Below, piece after piece: positions 35,236 through 45,459 of a DNA stretch of 64,000 nt; position 1 is the first letter of the stretch; each line of letters starts with the position of its first letter. Made by a program: the position numbers and the translations under genes. Under the pieces are notes generated by a model that worked only from the letters and a program-made list of their open reading frames with translations, ran no database searches and was not told the origin of the DNA. Source of the stretch: Poteriospumella lacustris (Eukaryota; Sar; Chrysophyceae; Chromulinales; Dinobryaceae); contig SMOI01000103.1 of the NCBI GenBank assembly GCA_008000375.1, positions 20,679-84,678 on the forward strand, given 5' to 3'.

Positions 35236-36498
35236 ATGAAGCGTCAAGCAATCATAACGGTTGTCGGGGCCGCGTTGGTCGTGTTCCTGGCGATGGAATA
35301 CCAGCATTTGACAGCCACTTCCTATGATCCAGGCTCTTTTGGTTTGATGGCCTTCAACTATGGAGCGGCTCTGATTCTTCGATACCTGGCCGATATGCTG
35401 ACAAAGCCGAGCCACAAGGCTCTTGATGATGCAATGGGTGGATGGAGAAGCGAAGTTCAGTATGCATGTGTGAAGGCTGGCATTGCCGAGACGCTCTCCC
35501 TCCACGGCCCACTGAGTGTTGAAGGCATGGCAGACCTTTTGAACATCAGTCACGTGGATAATTTACAGCGCTTGTTACGAGCCGCAGAATCCATGGGTTA
35601 CTTCCGCGAGGACCTGCGCAGTGGTTCATGGCATCACAGTCGACTGTCGGAGGTGCTACACCCCGAGCATCCTCTCACGGTGTCCCATATGATTCGCCAC
35701 TGGAAAGAAGACTCTCAAACGGCCTGGTCGATGTTATATGAAGCGATCGTTGAGGACAAGCGAGTATTTGAACAGGCAAATGGCGGTCAAACCTTCTGGG
35801 AAGTTCTACAAGCGACACCTTCACAAGAAATCCAATTTCAAGCGGCGATGACCAATCAAGATGCCCTCTCCACCTTCGCCATCACGTACGATTTCCCTCA
35901 TTGGTCTCGTTTTCATCGGATCATTGATTACGGTGGAGGTCATGGTGGACAGCTCTTGGCGTTGCTGGAGCGATTCACGACACCACCGTCGTCCTCGTCG
36001 TCGTCGTCGGCGGCGGCGGCGGCATTGCCCATGGAAGGCATTCTCTTTGATCAACCGCAAGTCATCGAAGCTGCGCGAGAACGATGGGCAAAGAAGAAAC
36101 AAATCTCGCCTTCAGTGTTCGGCCGTACCACGATGATCGGTGGTAGTTTCTTTGAGCTGGAGTCGCTGCCCGTCTTTCGCGAACACGATGGCATCTTAGT
36201 ACGCACCGTTCTTCACGATTGGAGTGACGAGGAAGCCATCGACATCCTTCGTACGTTACGACAACGCATTGGATCCCTGACGCATGTGACGGTGCTCTTG
36301 TCGGAAGTGGTCGTCGAGGCCAAAGATCCGCTGGCGGTGAAGTTCTTCCTCGATTTGCACATGAAGATATCGTTTCATCACGCGAAAGAGCGGTATTTGT
36401 CGCAATGGAAGCACATCATCGAGGCCAGTGGCTTCACACTGGTCAATGTACATATGATTCGCGCGGTGTCCAGTATATTAGAGTTACGACCGGTGTGA
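35236..36498 (+). CDS. membrane-anchored caffeate/hydroxyindole-type O-methyltransferase
   Basis: 420 residues, single exon; ATG 35236 is chosen over an upstream in-frame GTG at 35176. An N-terminal hydrophobic stretch (IITVVGAALVVFLA) may anchor or target the protein. A winged-helix dimerisation region follows (SEVQYACVKAGIAETL, then LLRAAESMGYF). The Rossmann methyltransferase domain has the SAM loop IIDYGGGHGG, the acidic FDQPQVI, and RTVLHDWSDEEAI, which contains the catalytic His of class I O-methyltransferases. The family transfers a methyl group from SAM to a hydroxyl on a phenolic or similar small molecule. A Ser/Ala run encoded by tcg/gcg repeats is inserted after the SAM loop, where homologues are shorter. 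The substrate is unknown. Confidence 0.9.
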   Translation: MKRQAIITVVGAALVVFLAMEYQHLTATSYDPGSFGLMAFNYGAALILRYLADMLTKPSHKALDDAMGGWRSEVQYACVKAGIAETLSLHGPLSVEGMADLLNISHVDNLQRLLRAAESMGYFREDLRSGSWHHSRLSEVLHPEHPLTVSHMIRHWKEDSQTAWSMLYEAIVEDKRVFEQANGGQTFWEVLQATPSQEIQFQAAMTNQDALSTFAITYDFPHWSRFHRIIDYGGGHGGQLLALLERFTTPPSSSSSSSAAAAALPMEGILFDQPQVIEAARERWAKKKQISPSVFGRTTMIGGSFFELESLPVFREHDGILVRTVLHDWSDEEAIDILRTLRQRIGSLTHVTVLLSEVVVEAKDPLAVKFFLDLHMKISFHHAKERYLSQWKHIIEASGFTLVNVHMIRAVSSILELRPV

Positions 36499-36728
36499 AG
36501 GGGATACGATCCCCCCCCCCCCGTGGCTTTCCACAGACTCCTGTAGTTAAAGCTTCGACAATGAGGATACAACGTGTACGTTCACTGGCGGAGACGAAGA
36601 GACACTGACCAAGAGAAAGACAATGATACTACGCTACACTCCGTCTTTTCAACCGAACATCTGCACGTGAGACAATACAGAGCGAAATCGGTCACTTCTC
36701 CAACAACAATTATTACCCCCAACATCGG

Positions 36729-37973
36729 CTACCCTGCAATATTCGTCTCATACCCCGGCCTCCGATGTTGATACGAAGTAGCGTCGTCCCACATGCCAGT
36801 CATCTTGGTGACTCGACTCACAACCCACGAATCCAACGGATGATTGAACGAGCTCGCCCCGCAGAACATGTAACGCATGTCATAGACGAAACTCACATCC
36901 CATGTAGACAAAGGCTGATTGAACGAGGAGGCTCCATTGAACATCCAACTCATATCAGTGACTTCACTCACATTCCACGCAGACACCGCCTGATTGAACG
37001 ACGAGGCTCCGTCAAACATGCAACACATACCAGTGACATGACTCACGTCCCATGTATCCAACGGCTGATTGAACGACGAGGCTCCGGCGAAAATCGCATT
37101 CATATCAGTGACGTGCCCCACCTCCCACATCGAGAGAGGCTGATTGAACGATGCGGCTCCACTAAACATTTGGCACATATCAGTGACGTGTCTCACATCC
37201 CATCTATTCAATGGTTGATTGAATGAGGTGGCTCCGTTGAAAATGTAACTCATGTCGGTGACCTGACTCACATTCCATGCATCCAACGGCTGATTGAACG
37301 ACGTGGCTCCACTAAACATCCAACTCATATCGGTAACCTCACTCACATGCCATGTCGACAACGGCTGATTGAACAAATTGGCTCCACTGAACATCAAACT
37401 CATGTCGGTGACCTGACTCACATCCCATGCTGACAACGGCTGATTGAACGACGAGGCTTCACCGAACATTTGGCTCATATCGGTGACGTTACTCACATTC
37501 CACGTTGGCAACGGCTGATTGAAGGACGAGGCTCCGTTGAACATGTAACTCATATTAGTAACCTGACTCACATCCCACATCTCCAACGGTTGGTTGAACG
37601 ATCTGGCTCCACTGAACATGTAACCCATGTCGGTGACGTTACTCACATCCCACGTGTCAAGCGGCTGGTTGAATTCACCTGCGAGCGAAAACATATGGTC
37701 CATCGTCGTGACTCGTCGCACATCCCAACGATCTATGCGATCGTTGAAACTGGTTCTCTGGAAGAGCGATGCCATGCTGGTGACTTTGCTCACGTCCCAA
37801 TCGTTGATATCACCGTACCGCTGCACGGCGCTCGCTCGGTCGCTGCACCACAGCCGCACGGCATCCTGTAGTGTCTCGTTGTTGAATGTCACCCACGCAT
37901 AGCTCTTGATCATCTGTTGAACCCCGAACGGCAACACTCGACCTCCGCATCGTTCGGTCACCAAGCGGTACAA
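36729..37973 (-). pseudogene. DUF285/BspA-like repeat protein, copy 2, start codon deleted
   Basis: The frame encodes 14 DUF285 repeats (W-D-V-S-x-V-T-D-M...MF...SFNQPL) after the family N-terminal block, in 414 codons with no internal stop. Compared with copy 3, an 84-base segment holding the ATG and the next two dozen codons is missing at the junction near 37973. Upstream an in-frame TAA follows with no ATG between. Translation could begin only at the internal ATG of MIKSYAWV, about 20 codons in, or through an unseen upstream exon. The intact repeat frame suggests either recent loss or continued use from the internal start, so this is a candidate pseudogene rather than a proven one. Confidence 0.7.
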
Positions 37974-38652
37974 ACGTTGAGGATGATCTCGTTACAAGGT
38001 TCACATTGAAGCCCACACCTCGTTCGATTGTATCGCACAAGTGTCGGCAGCTTGTGTTTTAGTAGTGATTGACTTTTTCAACGCACGAATCATTGCCTTG
38101 TAGCGGGTAGCTCGACATCACGTTTGTACGACGCCGTGAATACGAAACCGTTCCAGTCCACACGACGACGATGAGGCAAGGTCACAGTGGATCAGTGGAT
38201 GTCTGCTGACGACAACGGCAAACGACCGACAGTTGGGAGTTTTCTTGTGCCCAGTCATGAGCCAACGTAGACTTGTTGATGACATGGCGAAGTTGGTACA
38301 AAGAGGGGTGGGGACGAAAGGTCGCCATGCGGTGCAGTACATGTTACATCAGCGTTAGGCAGTTAATCAACTGATTTAGTGTAATGAAAAGCTTCGACAA
38401 TGAGGATACAATGGGTAGGTTCACTGGCGGAGACGAAGAGACACACCAAACCAAGAGAAAGACAATGATACTGCGCTACACTCCGTCTTCTCAACCGAAC
38501 ATCTACACGTGAGACACTACAGAGCGAAACCGGTTACTTCTACCAACAAACATGATTCCCCCGACAAACTACCCTGCAATATTCGTCGCACACAGACAGG
38601 CGGCCATCCCTCACAGAGACTATTTTTCAAGCGCCCCTCATGAAATGAACGA
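37974..38652. other. intergenic region between DUF285 copies 2 and 3
   Basis: Positions to about 38050 continue the 5' flank of copy 2 after the deletion; from about 38392 the sequence is the duplicated 3' flank of copy 3. The middle part is unique and has no gene. Confidence 0.55.
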
Positions 38653-40038
38653 TCAGCGATACCCCGGCCTCGGGTGTTGAAACGAAGTAGCATCGTCCCA
38701 CATGCCAGTCATCTTGGTGGCCCGACTCACACCCCATGTAGACAACGGCTGATTGAACGAACTCGCTGCGCAGAACATGTAACTCATATCAGTGACGTGG
38801 CCCACATCCCAAGTCGACAACGGCTTATTGAACGACGTAGCGTTGCTAAACATCCGAATCATAAGGGTGACTTGGCTCACATTCCAGGTATCCAACGGCT
38901 GGTTGAACGATGAGGCTCCGTTAAACATGCTACACATATCCGTGACGTGGCTCACATCCCATGCAGACAACGGCTGATTAAAAGATGCGGCTCCGTTGAA
39001 TATCCGACGCATATTATAGACTTGGCTCACATTCCAAGTTGATAACGGCTGATTGAAAGACGAGGCTGCGTCGAACATTGAATTCATATCAGTGACTTGA
39101 CACACGTTCCATGCTGACAACGGCTGGTTGAACGACGAAGCTGTGTCGAACATCCACCTCATATCAGTGACTTGGCTTACATCCCATGTATCCAATGGCT
39201 GATTGAATGATGCGGCTTCAATAAACATCGATTTCATGTCGACGACCTTCCCCACATCCCATGTATCCAACGGCTGATTGAATGATGTGGCTTCCATAAA
39301 CATCGATTTCATGTCGGTGACCTGACCCACATCCCATGTATCCAACGGCTGATTGAACGAGTTGGCTCCACTGAACATCAAACTCATGTCGGTGACCTGA
39401 CCCACATTCCATGTCGACAGCAGCTGGTTGAACGACGAGGCTCCGTTAAACATCGCACTCATATCAGTGACGTGACTCACGTTCCATGCATCCACTGGCT
39501 GATTGAACGCAGAGGCTCCGTTGAACATGTAACTCATATTAGTAACCTGACTCACATCCCACATCTCCAACGGTTGGTTGAACGATCTGGCTCCACTGAA
39601 CATGTAACCCATGTCGGTGACGTTACTCACATCCCACGTGTCAAGCGGCTGGTTGAATTCACCTGCGAGCGAAAACATATGGTCCATCGTCGTGACTCGT
39701 CGCACATCCCAACGATCTATGCGATCGTTGAAACTGGTTCTCTGGAAGAGCGATGCCATGCTGGTGACTTTGCTCACGTCCCAATCGTTGATATCACCGT
39801 ACCGCTGCACGGCGCTCGCTCGGTCGCTGCACCACAGCCGCACGGCGTCCTGTAGTGTCTCGTTGTTGAATGTCACCCACGCATAACTCTTGATCATCTG
39901 CCGAACCCCGAACGGCAACACTCGACCTCCGCATCGTTCGGTCACCAAGCGGTACAAACATAAATCCACCACCTCGGCGAGTGGCCGGTGCGTGGGACGC
40001 CGTGGGAGATGGTCCGAGAGTGTTCGTGAGGAAATCAT
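38653..40038 (-). CDS. DUF285/BspA-like repeat protein, copy 3
   Basis: 461 residues, single exon, start at ATG 40038 (MISSRTLSDHLPRR). The N-terminal block (VVDLCLYRLVTERCGG, PFGVRQMIKSYAWV) is followed by fifteen DUF285 repeats of about 25 residues and a short Pro-rich end. It is the full-length member of the tandem pair, and its 5' third is almost identical to copy 2. No signal peptide is present. As with copy 1, an intracellular solenoid scaffold or binding protein is the best guess; repeat number varies between copies, as expected from unequal exchange. Confidence 0.85.
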   Translation of the reverse strand: MISSRTLSDHLPRRPTHRPLAEVVDLCLYRLVTERCGGRVLPFGVRQMIKSYAWVTFNNETLQDAVRLWCSDRASAVQRYGDINDWDVSKVTSMASLFQRTSFNDRIDRWDVRRVTTMDHMFSLAGEFNQPLDTWDVSNVTDMGYMFSGARSFNQPLEMWDVSQVTNMSYMFNGASAFNQPVDAWNVSHVTDMSAMFNGASSFNQLLSTWNVGQVTDMSLMFSGANSFNQPLDTWDVGQVTDMKSMFMEATSFNQPLDTWDVGKVVDMKSMFIEAASFNQPLDTWDVSQVTDMRWMFDTASSFNQPLSAWNVCQVTDMNSMFDAASSFNQPLSTWNVSQVYNMRRIFNGAASFNQPLSAWDVSHVTDMCSMFNGASSFNQPLDTWNVSQVTLMIRMFSNATSFNKPLSTWDVGHVTDMSYMFCAASSFNQPLSTWGVSRATKMTGMWDDATSFQHPRPGYR

Positions 40039-40545
40039 GTTCTGTTGAGGATGATTTCGTTACAAAGTTCACCTTGAAGTCCACTATATTTCTTACTCTC
40101 GTTCGATTGTATCGCACAAGTATCGGAACTTGTGTTTTTGTGGTCGTCGACTTCAATGAACAAATCAGATGCCCCCGGTCCGTATGAAATTTGCAGCCGC
40201 GTTACTCGTCGCCGCAACAAGTAACTGAATCGCTACTTGCTATAGTTGACCGCAAAGTTCTGTATGAATATGCTTCCTTTTGTATTTCCGAATCTCCATT
40301 CTCCAGCAGTCTCCATTTCTCCATTCAAAACTGCGAGCTGAAGAGGGCAGCGCGCGTCGTACACAGTATCATCGCTTATGCCAGTATATATTAGTAGGGT
40401 TCATGAATATGTTTGCGCACCAGACTGAGGCTGAGCCATGCGTTGGTAAAGAAAAGAAATCCATAACGACGCAGCAAATGTTATTCGACTTCATCTGGTT
40501 CAGATCAGTTCTTTCGGATCTTTCAATTATTCACTATATTCTACA
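40039..40545. promoter_or_regulatory. divergent promoter region
   Basis: About 500 bases between DUF285 copy 3 (-) and the oxidoreductase gene (+). The first part matches the flank of copy 2. No other structure is seen. Confidence 0.4.
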
Positions 40546-41701
40546 ATGTCCAAATGGGAAGACGTAGATTGCAGTTGGGCTCCGCCTATTATTGAGGAGC
40601 TAGTTGGTCCTAGAGGTTATGGAAAGTGTGCTGTTCTAGTCAAGCGTCCAGCGAAAGAGATCACAAACGATTGCTTCGAGATTCAAACCAGACCTGTCCC
40701 CGACACTCTGGCAGAAGGCGATGTGCTGGTTCAGCAGCTCCTTTTGTCTATGGATCCTACGCACTCTATGTGGATGAGGAAGATCACCCAGTATAGTCCT
40801 TGTGTTGCGATTGGAAACGTGATGCGTTGCAGTGGTAAGATTAGCGATCTTTTTACCTTTCTATACAGCATATCTATATATTTATGACATATGAACTTAA
40901 TTAGGTGTTGGCAGAGTAGTCAAGTCTTCTGATGAGAGTCGACTGGCCGTTGGTGCTTATGTGACGACATTCGCAGGACTTTCAGAGTACCTGGTCATGA
41001 AGATTGAGCAGTGCACTCCTGTAGCCAAGGATGTTCCTCTCAGCTGGAATCTCGGTCCTCTGTTCTTCGGTATGGGCCACACCGCATGGATTGGTAACAA
41101 GATCTGTGCGATCAAGCCAGGAAACACGTATGTGGTGAGCGGCGCTGCGGGGGCAGTGGGCTCACTTGCAGGACAGCTGGCGAAGATCGCAGGTGCTCGT
41201 GTGATCGGCATCGCAGGCGGGGCTGATAAGTGCCGCATGCTTGTTGATGAGCTGGGCTTCGACGGGGCGGTGGACTACAAAAAGAACAGTGTCCATGCTG
41301 ACCTCCTGGCCCTGTGCCCTCAGGGCATTGATTGCTACTTCGACAATGTTGGTGGAGAGATCCTCGATATCGTCCTTACACAGATGAACTGCTTCGGCCG
41401 CATTGCCTTCTGCGGTGCAATCTCCACTTACTCCGGGGACCAGGAGGAGGGAGCCAGCATTGGTCCTCGCAACTACAAGATGATCCTCATGCGCAGGCTG
41501 AAGGTGCAGGGTTTCCTGTGCAGAGACCACGCGGCCAGCAAGCCAGAGAGCACTGCTGAAATCATGGCTGGCATCCAGGAGGGCAAGATCCACTTCAAGG
41601 AGGATATCCGTGAGGCACCAGTGGAGAAGTATGTGGACACGCTGAACTTGTTGTTTACTGGTGGCAACACCGGCAAACTGATTATGAAGATTGCTGACTA
41701 A
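40546..41701 (+). CDS. NADPH-dependent MDR oxidoreductase of the prostaglandin-reductase type, two exons
   Basis: Exons 40546-40834 and 40905-41701 join across a 70-base GT-AG intron to 361 residues. Visible landmarks are the substrate-side block LSMDPTHSMWM, VGRVVKSS, the GMGHTAWIG region, the nucleotide-binding GAAGAVGSLAGQLAK, GGADKCRMLVDELGFDGAVDYK, YFDNVGGEILD and GNTGKLIMKI at the end. This is the zinc-free medium-chain reductase pattern of PTGR1/leukotriene B4 12-hydroxydehydrogenase and plant double-bond reductases, which reduce alpha,beta-unsaturated carbonyls with NADPH in the cytosol. It probably detoxifies reactive alkenals; the exact substrate is not known. Confidence 0.92.
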
Positions 41702-41854
41702 TGCTACCGCTACCTCACTGTACCTGATGATGAATAAAATAAATAACTCTTGCCCGACCAGAGTAAATAAATTAGAAGACAATTAATACGAGATTAGCCA
41801 GGAAAAAACCAAAATTTCAGAAGAAGATGAGCCCTAGTCTTTGTTGATGAAGCT

Positions 41855-43336
41855 ATGCATGCGAGGCTCTTTTGTTTGATGGCAACACTGTTTTGTGTGG
41901 CGAAGATTTTTTCCAAATCGTTCGTATCTTGGGGATCGTCAATCAGCGGAATCTCTAACGAGAGATGCGGGGCGAGCGTGAGCTTGAGCGATGATGGCAC
42001 ATTAATGGTTGTGGGCTGTCCAAATTCCTCCAATGGCGTGGGACGAGTCAGGATATTCACCTTCAGCAACGGAGATTGGACGGGTTATGGTGCAGACATA
42101 ACAGGAAGCGAACCTTCACAGCTCTTTGGCACTGTTGTTGCAATGAGTTATGATGGGTCAAGAATCGCTGTGAGTGGTCCTAATTACGACGGGGGCTCAA
42201 CCAACATCGGTCGAATTATTGTCTACTCGTACGCGTCGAATACATGGACAGGTGTCGGATCTCAAATGGAGGGGACTCAGTCAGCTGAGCTATTTGGTAC
42301 GGTGGTAGCCTTCAGCAAGGATGGAAGCACCGTTGCCGGATTATCACCAAGCTACAATGCGAACGCATGTACCGGATGTGGCCGAGTTCGTATCTTCACG
42401 TATTCGTCTGGATCGTGGCTTCAACTTGGCTCAGATATTATGGGAACCGGTGGTGGAGACTTTTTGGGTACACTGATTTATCCCACGAGCTTATCGTTGA
42501 CTTTTGGCGGCAGAACCCTTGTGGTTGGCTTCCGAGGGAGCGATTCAGGTGGTACCAATCGCGGCAACGTGATCGTATATTCGTATACAGGTGGAACCTG
42601 GGCGACAAACCAATTTTTTTCTGATGTTAGCGATGGGCAGTTGGGGTCTGCGGTTGCATTAAGTTCTGATGGTGATATGCTCGCAATGGGAGCACCTTTC
42701 TGGAACAGTATATTTCATTCTGGTGCAGTTAGAGCCTTTGTGTATCAGATGGGTGCGGCTTCTTGATATGCGGTGAAAGGAAATGATGGTGATCAAACCG
42801 AATATTGTGGTTCTGCCGTTTCTTTCAGCTCAGACGGGTCAATGTATGCGGTGCCATGCATTGGCTTTTCGAGCAATCAAGGGCGAGTGTATGTTTATGC
42901 GCATAATGGCAACGGTGGTTTTAGTCAAGTAGGCTACCTGCTGGTACAATACAATACAGTCCTTTTCTTTGGTTTCGCTTTATCGTTTAGCGGTGATGGT
43001 ACGATTTTAGCGGCCAGTTCACTCCAATCTGACCAACCGTCAGTGCAACCCTCTGCCCAGCCGTCCGGGCAGCCTACGACACAACCCAGTGTACAGCCCA
43101 CTCGTCGTCCATCGTCTCAACCGTCCCGGCAGCCCACACGGCAGCCTTCGAGATCCCCCAGTGGGCAGCCGTCGAGACAGCCGACGAGACAGCCCACAAG
43201 CCAGCCCTCTTCCAAACCAACTCGGCAACCTACGACGCAACCCAGTGTACAGCCCACTGGTCGTCCATCGTCCCAGCCGTCACTATCTGTACGCTTGTGT
43301 AGGAATCCCCCCCCCCCCCACGGAAACAGACAATAA
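41855..43336 (+). pseudogene. FG-GAP-like repeat protein with PSxQ tail, interrupted by an in-frame TGA
   Basis: Starting at ATG 41855, a hydrophobic leader (LFCLMATLFCVAKIF) is followed by FG-GAP-like repeats with the pattern G..V.LS.DG..LAVG.P......G.VR.F.Y. At 42764-42766 a TGA interrupts the frame. The same frame continues at once with further repeats (SAVSFSSDGSMYAVPC) and then a PSxQ/PTxQ tract before ending at a TAA just after a 13-base C run. Homology runs straight across the stop. FG-GAP proteins followed by such Pro/Ser/Gln repeats are common secreted or cell-surface proteins in stramenopiles. The abrupt end after the repeats suggests 3' truncation as well. Stop-codon readthrough or a sequencing error are alternatives. 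Confidence 0.75.
43036..43290 (+). repeat. 12-base coding repeat encoding PSxQ/PTxQ units
   Basis: About twenty tandem 12-base units encode PSVQ, PTRQ, PSGQ, PTTQ and similar four-residue blocks. Some longer blocks recur within it (ACGACACAACCCAGTG and its flanks occur twice), showing growth by duplication of multi-unit segments. Such rod-like tracts link surface domains to the wall in other protists. Confidence 0.9.
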
Positions 43337-43818
43337 CAGTATCTTGGTGTAGGAAGTTCACACGTCACACAATGTATGCATCTGTAGTGTGAAGTGTCCA
43401 CTCGCCACGATGACAACGACTTCAGTTGTCACAGTCGTCGCAGATCGTCGCAGGTCGCATGGCATCCGCCCCCTGAACTGTGGTCGCGGATGACATGGAC
43501 TTGGACTAGACTCAAAGGGCAGTTTCCGTTTGATTTGTAACTCCATAAACGACTTCTACTTATCATCCAAAAAAAACGGTGTAAGATGTCGTGTACCAGC
43601 AGGTCTATTCATATCGACTACCGTCAGGTCACCTGTTTCAGCGCGCTGCTAAAACAGTGTTGGACCCTGCGGGGGTCGATACAGAGAGACCCACTGGTAC
43701 ACGGAAAACCCAACACACTACCTACTACGTGATGCAGGTAATGAAACACGTGTTTGATATAGATAAATGAGAAGCGTGGTTAATTACGTTAGAAATTAAA
43801 GTAAACTGCCATTGGAGT
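43337..43818. other. convergent intergenic spacer
   Basis: It lies between the broken FG-GAP gene and the 3' end of SNRPA1. Several short inverted or repeated tgtcgtgta/gtggaca-like words occur, but nothing definite. No gene is seen. Confidence 0.45.
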
Positions 43819-44887
43819 CTAGTCCAAGTCCATGTCGTCCGCTGCTGCTGCAGGTGCTGCCACTGCAGCGGCTGCTGCTGGCCGCGACTGTTCCGCCACT
43901 GCTGCTGCGGTTTCGAAAGGAAATGTTCCCGCCTACATCATACAACAACAACAAACACCGATTAGCTCGCGATAAAGAACACAGATGGCGATAAAGAGGA
44001 AGTACCTGCAGCTGGGCCTCGATCGCATCGACTTCTTCTTTGGTCGACGCCCGCTCGATGGCGCGCTTTACTTGCTCCTTTTGGGCATCTGTTAAATCCA
44101 TTATTGCTGACTTCTTTGGCTCTTGTCCGTTACGTTGTGTACTGGATCCCGTCAGTTGCTGCTTCTCTTGTTCCACCAAGGTCAAGAACGCTTTGCCCGA
44201 CGACGATTTGAACAATTTCTTGGCCTCTTCTCGCTCAGTACGAGTGACCTTGCTAAAATCGAGCGTCTTCAACGATGGAATACGATAGATGCAAAACAGC
44301 CTGTAGTTTGGCTTCAAGGTGACGGGGTTTTCCATGAGACTCAGGACTTCTAACGTCGGTGCACCGGCCAAGTGGTCGATCTCGAACAAATTGCTGACGC
44401 GATTGTTGGTGAGAATCACAGCCTGTAGATTGGGCAATGTTTCGCCCAATGTGGGACTGATCTTCGATATACTGTTGTTGTTTGCCAAAATAGCACTGAG
44501 CCTTCGCATCGGAGGGAAATTGTCGAGTTTCTTGATGTCGTTGTCGGACAGGTCGACTACGTCGTACTGATCCTGTGCCACCACAATATTCATCAGAAAA
44601 TTGATCATAAACAGAGTCAGTAGTGTCAATACCTGTAAAACGGATAAGTTCTCAATCGCTGGCGCTTTCAGACCTATAGAACAAGACAAGATATCAACGA
44701 GTTAGACCTGTTGGACGATGGCGGTCAGGCAGGTCCATACCTCGTAGCGACACCTCTCTTCCATCATATGCGTTGAGATAATTCTCAGCTCTCTTTAAAG
44801 AAGTCCAATAGAGTCAACATCGTCACTTCGAAGGCTGAAGAAAACAACACAGCTTACCAGTAATACATCCGCCGTAAGTCGAACCAT
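43819..44887 (-). CDS. SNRPA1: U2 snRNP protein A' (U2A'), five exons
   Basis: Exons 44858-44887, 44741-44792, 44633-44673, 44006-44572 and 43819-43932 join in frame to 267 residues; all four introns are GT-AG. The start MVRLTADVLL, REVSLRGLKAPAIENL and DQYDVVDLSDNDIKKLDNFP match U2A' closely. LRRs follow (LSAILANNNSISKI, AVILTNNRVSNLFEID) with the cap NPVTLKPNYRLFCIYRIPSLKTLDFSKV. A conserved helix near the end (IERASTKEEVDAIEAQLQ) precedes an Ala-rich tail ending DDMDLD. U2A' binds U2 snRNA stem-loop IV together with U2B'' and is a core part of the U2 snRNP. Its first exon is only ten codons long, which would be missed by frame-based gene finding. Confidence 0.95.
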
Positions 44888-45459
44888 TTTCTACTCAGTC
44901 ACTTGTCAAGACTTCGAACAAGCAAATCAAAGAAAAAGATAATCAACCCTACTGTGATTAGATTTAACTTTTGAGAGTGGGCTATACCACCCAATCTATC
45001 ATCAACAAATAGAATTGAACGAACGACGGTCACGCGGCACCAGCAGCAGCAAGCAAGACGCCCAGCGCAGCGCAGCCAGATTCCAAAACTCCAGACTTCC
45101 CAGTTATTCGTAAACCCAGCCGAACACAGACTCTCACAGTTTCACACCCCTTGTACATGTGAAACGGTTGCCACCATCATCATGCCACTTTCCGTTGATT
45201 GTTGATGATTGCGCAACGACGACCAGCAGTGATGTCATCGATAAAAAGAATGGTATCCATTCCATCGCTAGTTGAGCAATATCGTGTGTTTCGATGACAC
45301 TACTGTGACAAATATCTTTTGTTCAAGCTTGGTGAGAATATAGCGTCTGAGTTTCTGATATCGCTTGTTGCATCTGGTTTTTATCTTTGTGCAAGAATTT
45401 GGCGATCAGAAACGTTGAACGAAAAGTGTTGCATCTGAAACTACGACACCCCACACAAA
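44888..45459. promoter_or_regulatory. divergent promoter region
   Basis: About 570 bases between SNRPA1 (-) and the coiled-coil gene (+). It has a cagcagcagcaagc stretch near 45040 and no gene. Both promoters are expected here. Confidence 0.4.

Larger units (their letters stand above)
36548..40070. repeat. tandem segmental duplication carrying DUF285 copies 2 and 3
   Basis: The unit from about 36548 to 38010 is repeated from about 38392 to 40070. Both copies begin with the same 3' flank (agcttcgacaatgaggatac) and run through a DUF285 gene into its 5' flank (gttgaggatgat.tcgttacaa). Identity is highest over the 5' third of the genes (about 37540-37950 against 39525-39955), where long stretches match base for base, and falls in the repeat region. 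Confidence 0.85.

Noticed and set aside
43036-43290. Short regular repeats suggestive of a CRISPR array
   Set aside because: The 12-base period is a coding PSxQ repeat with no spacers.
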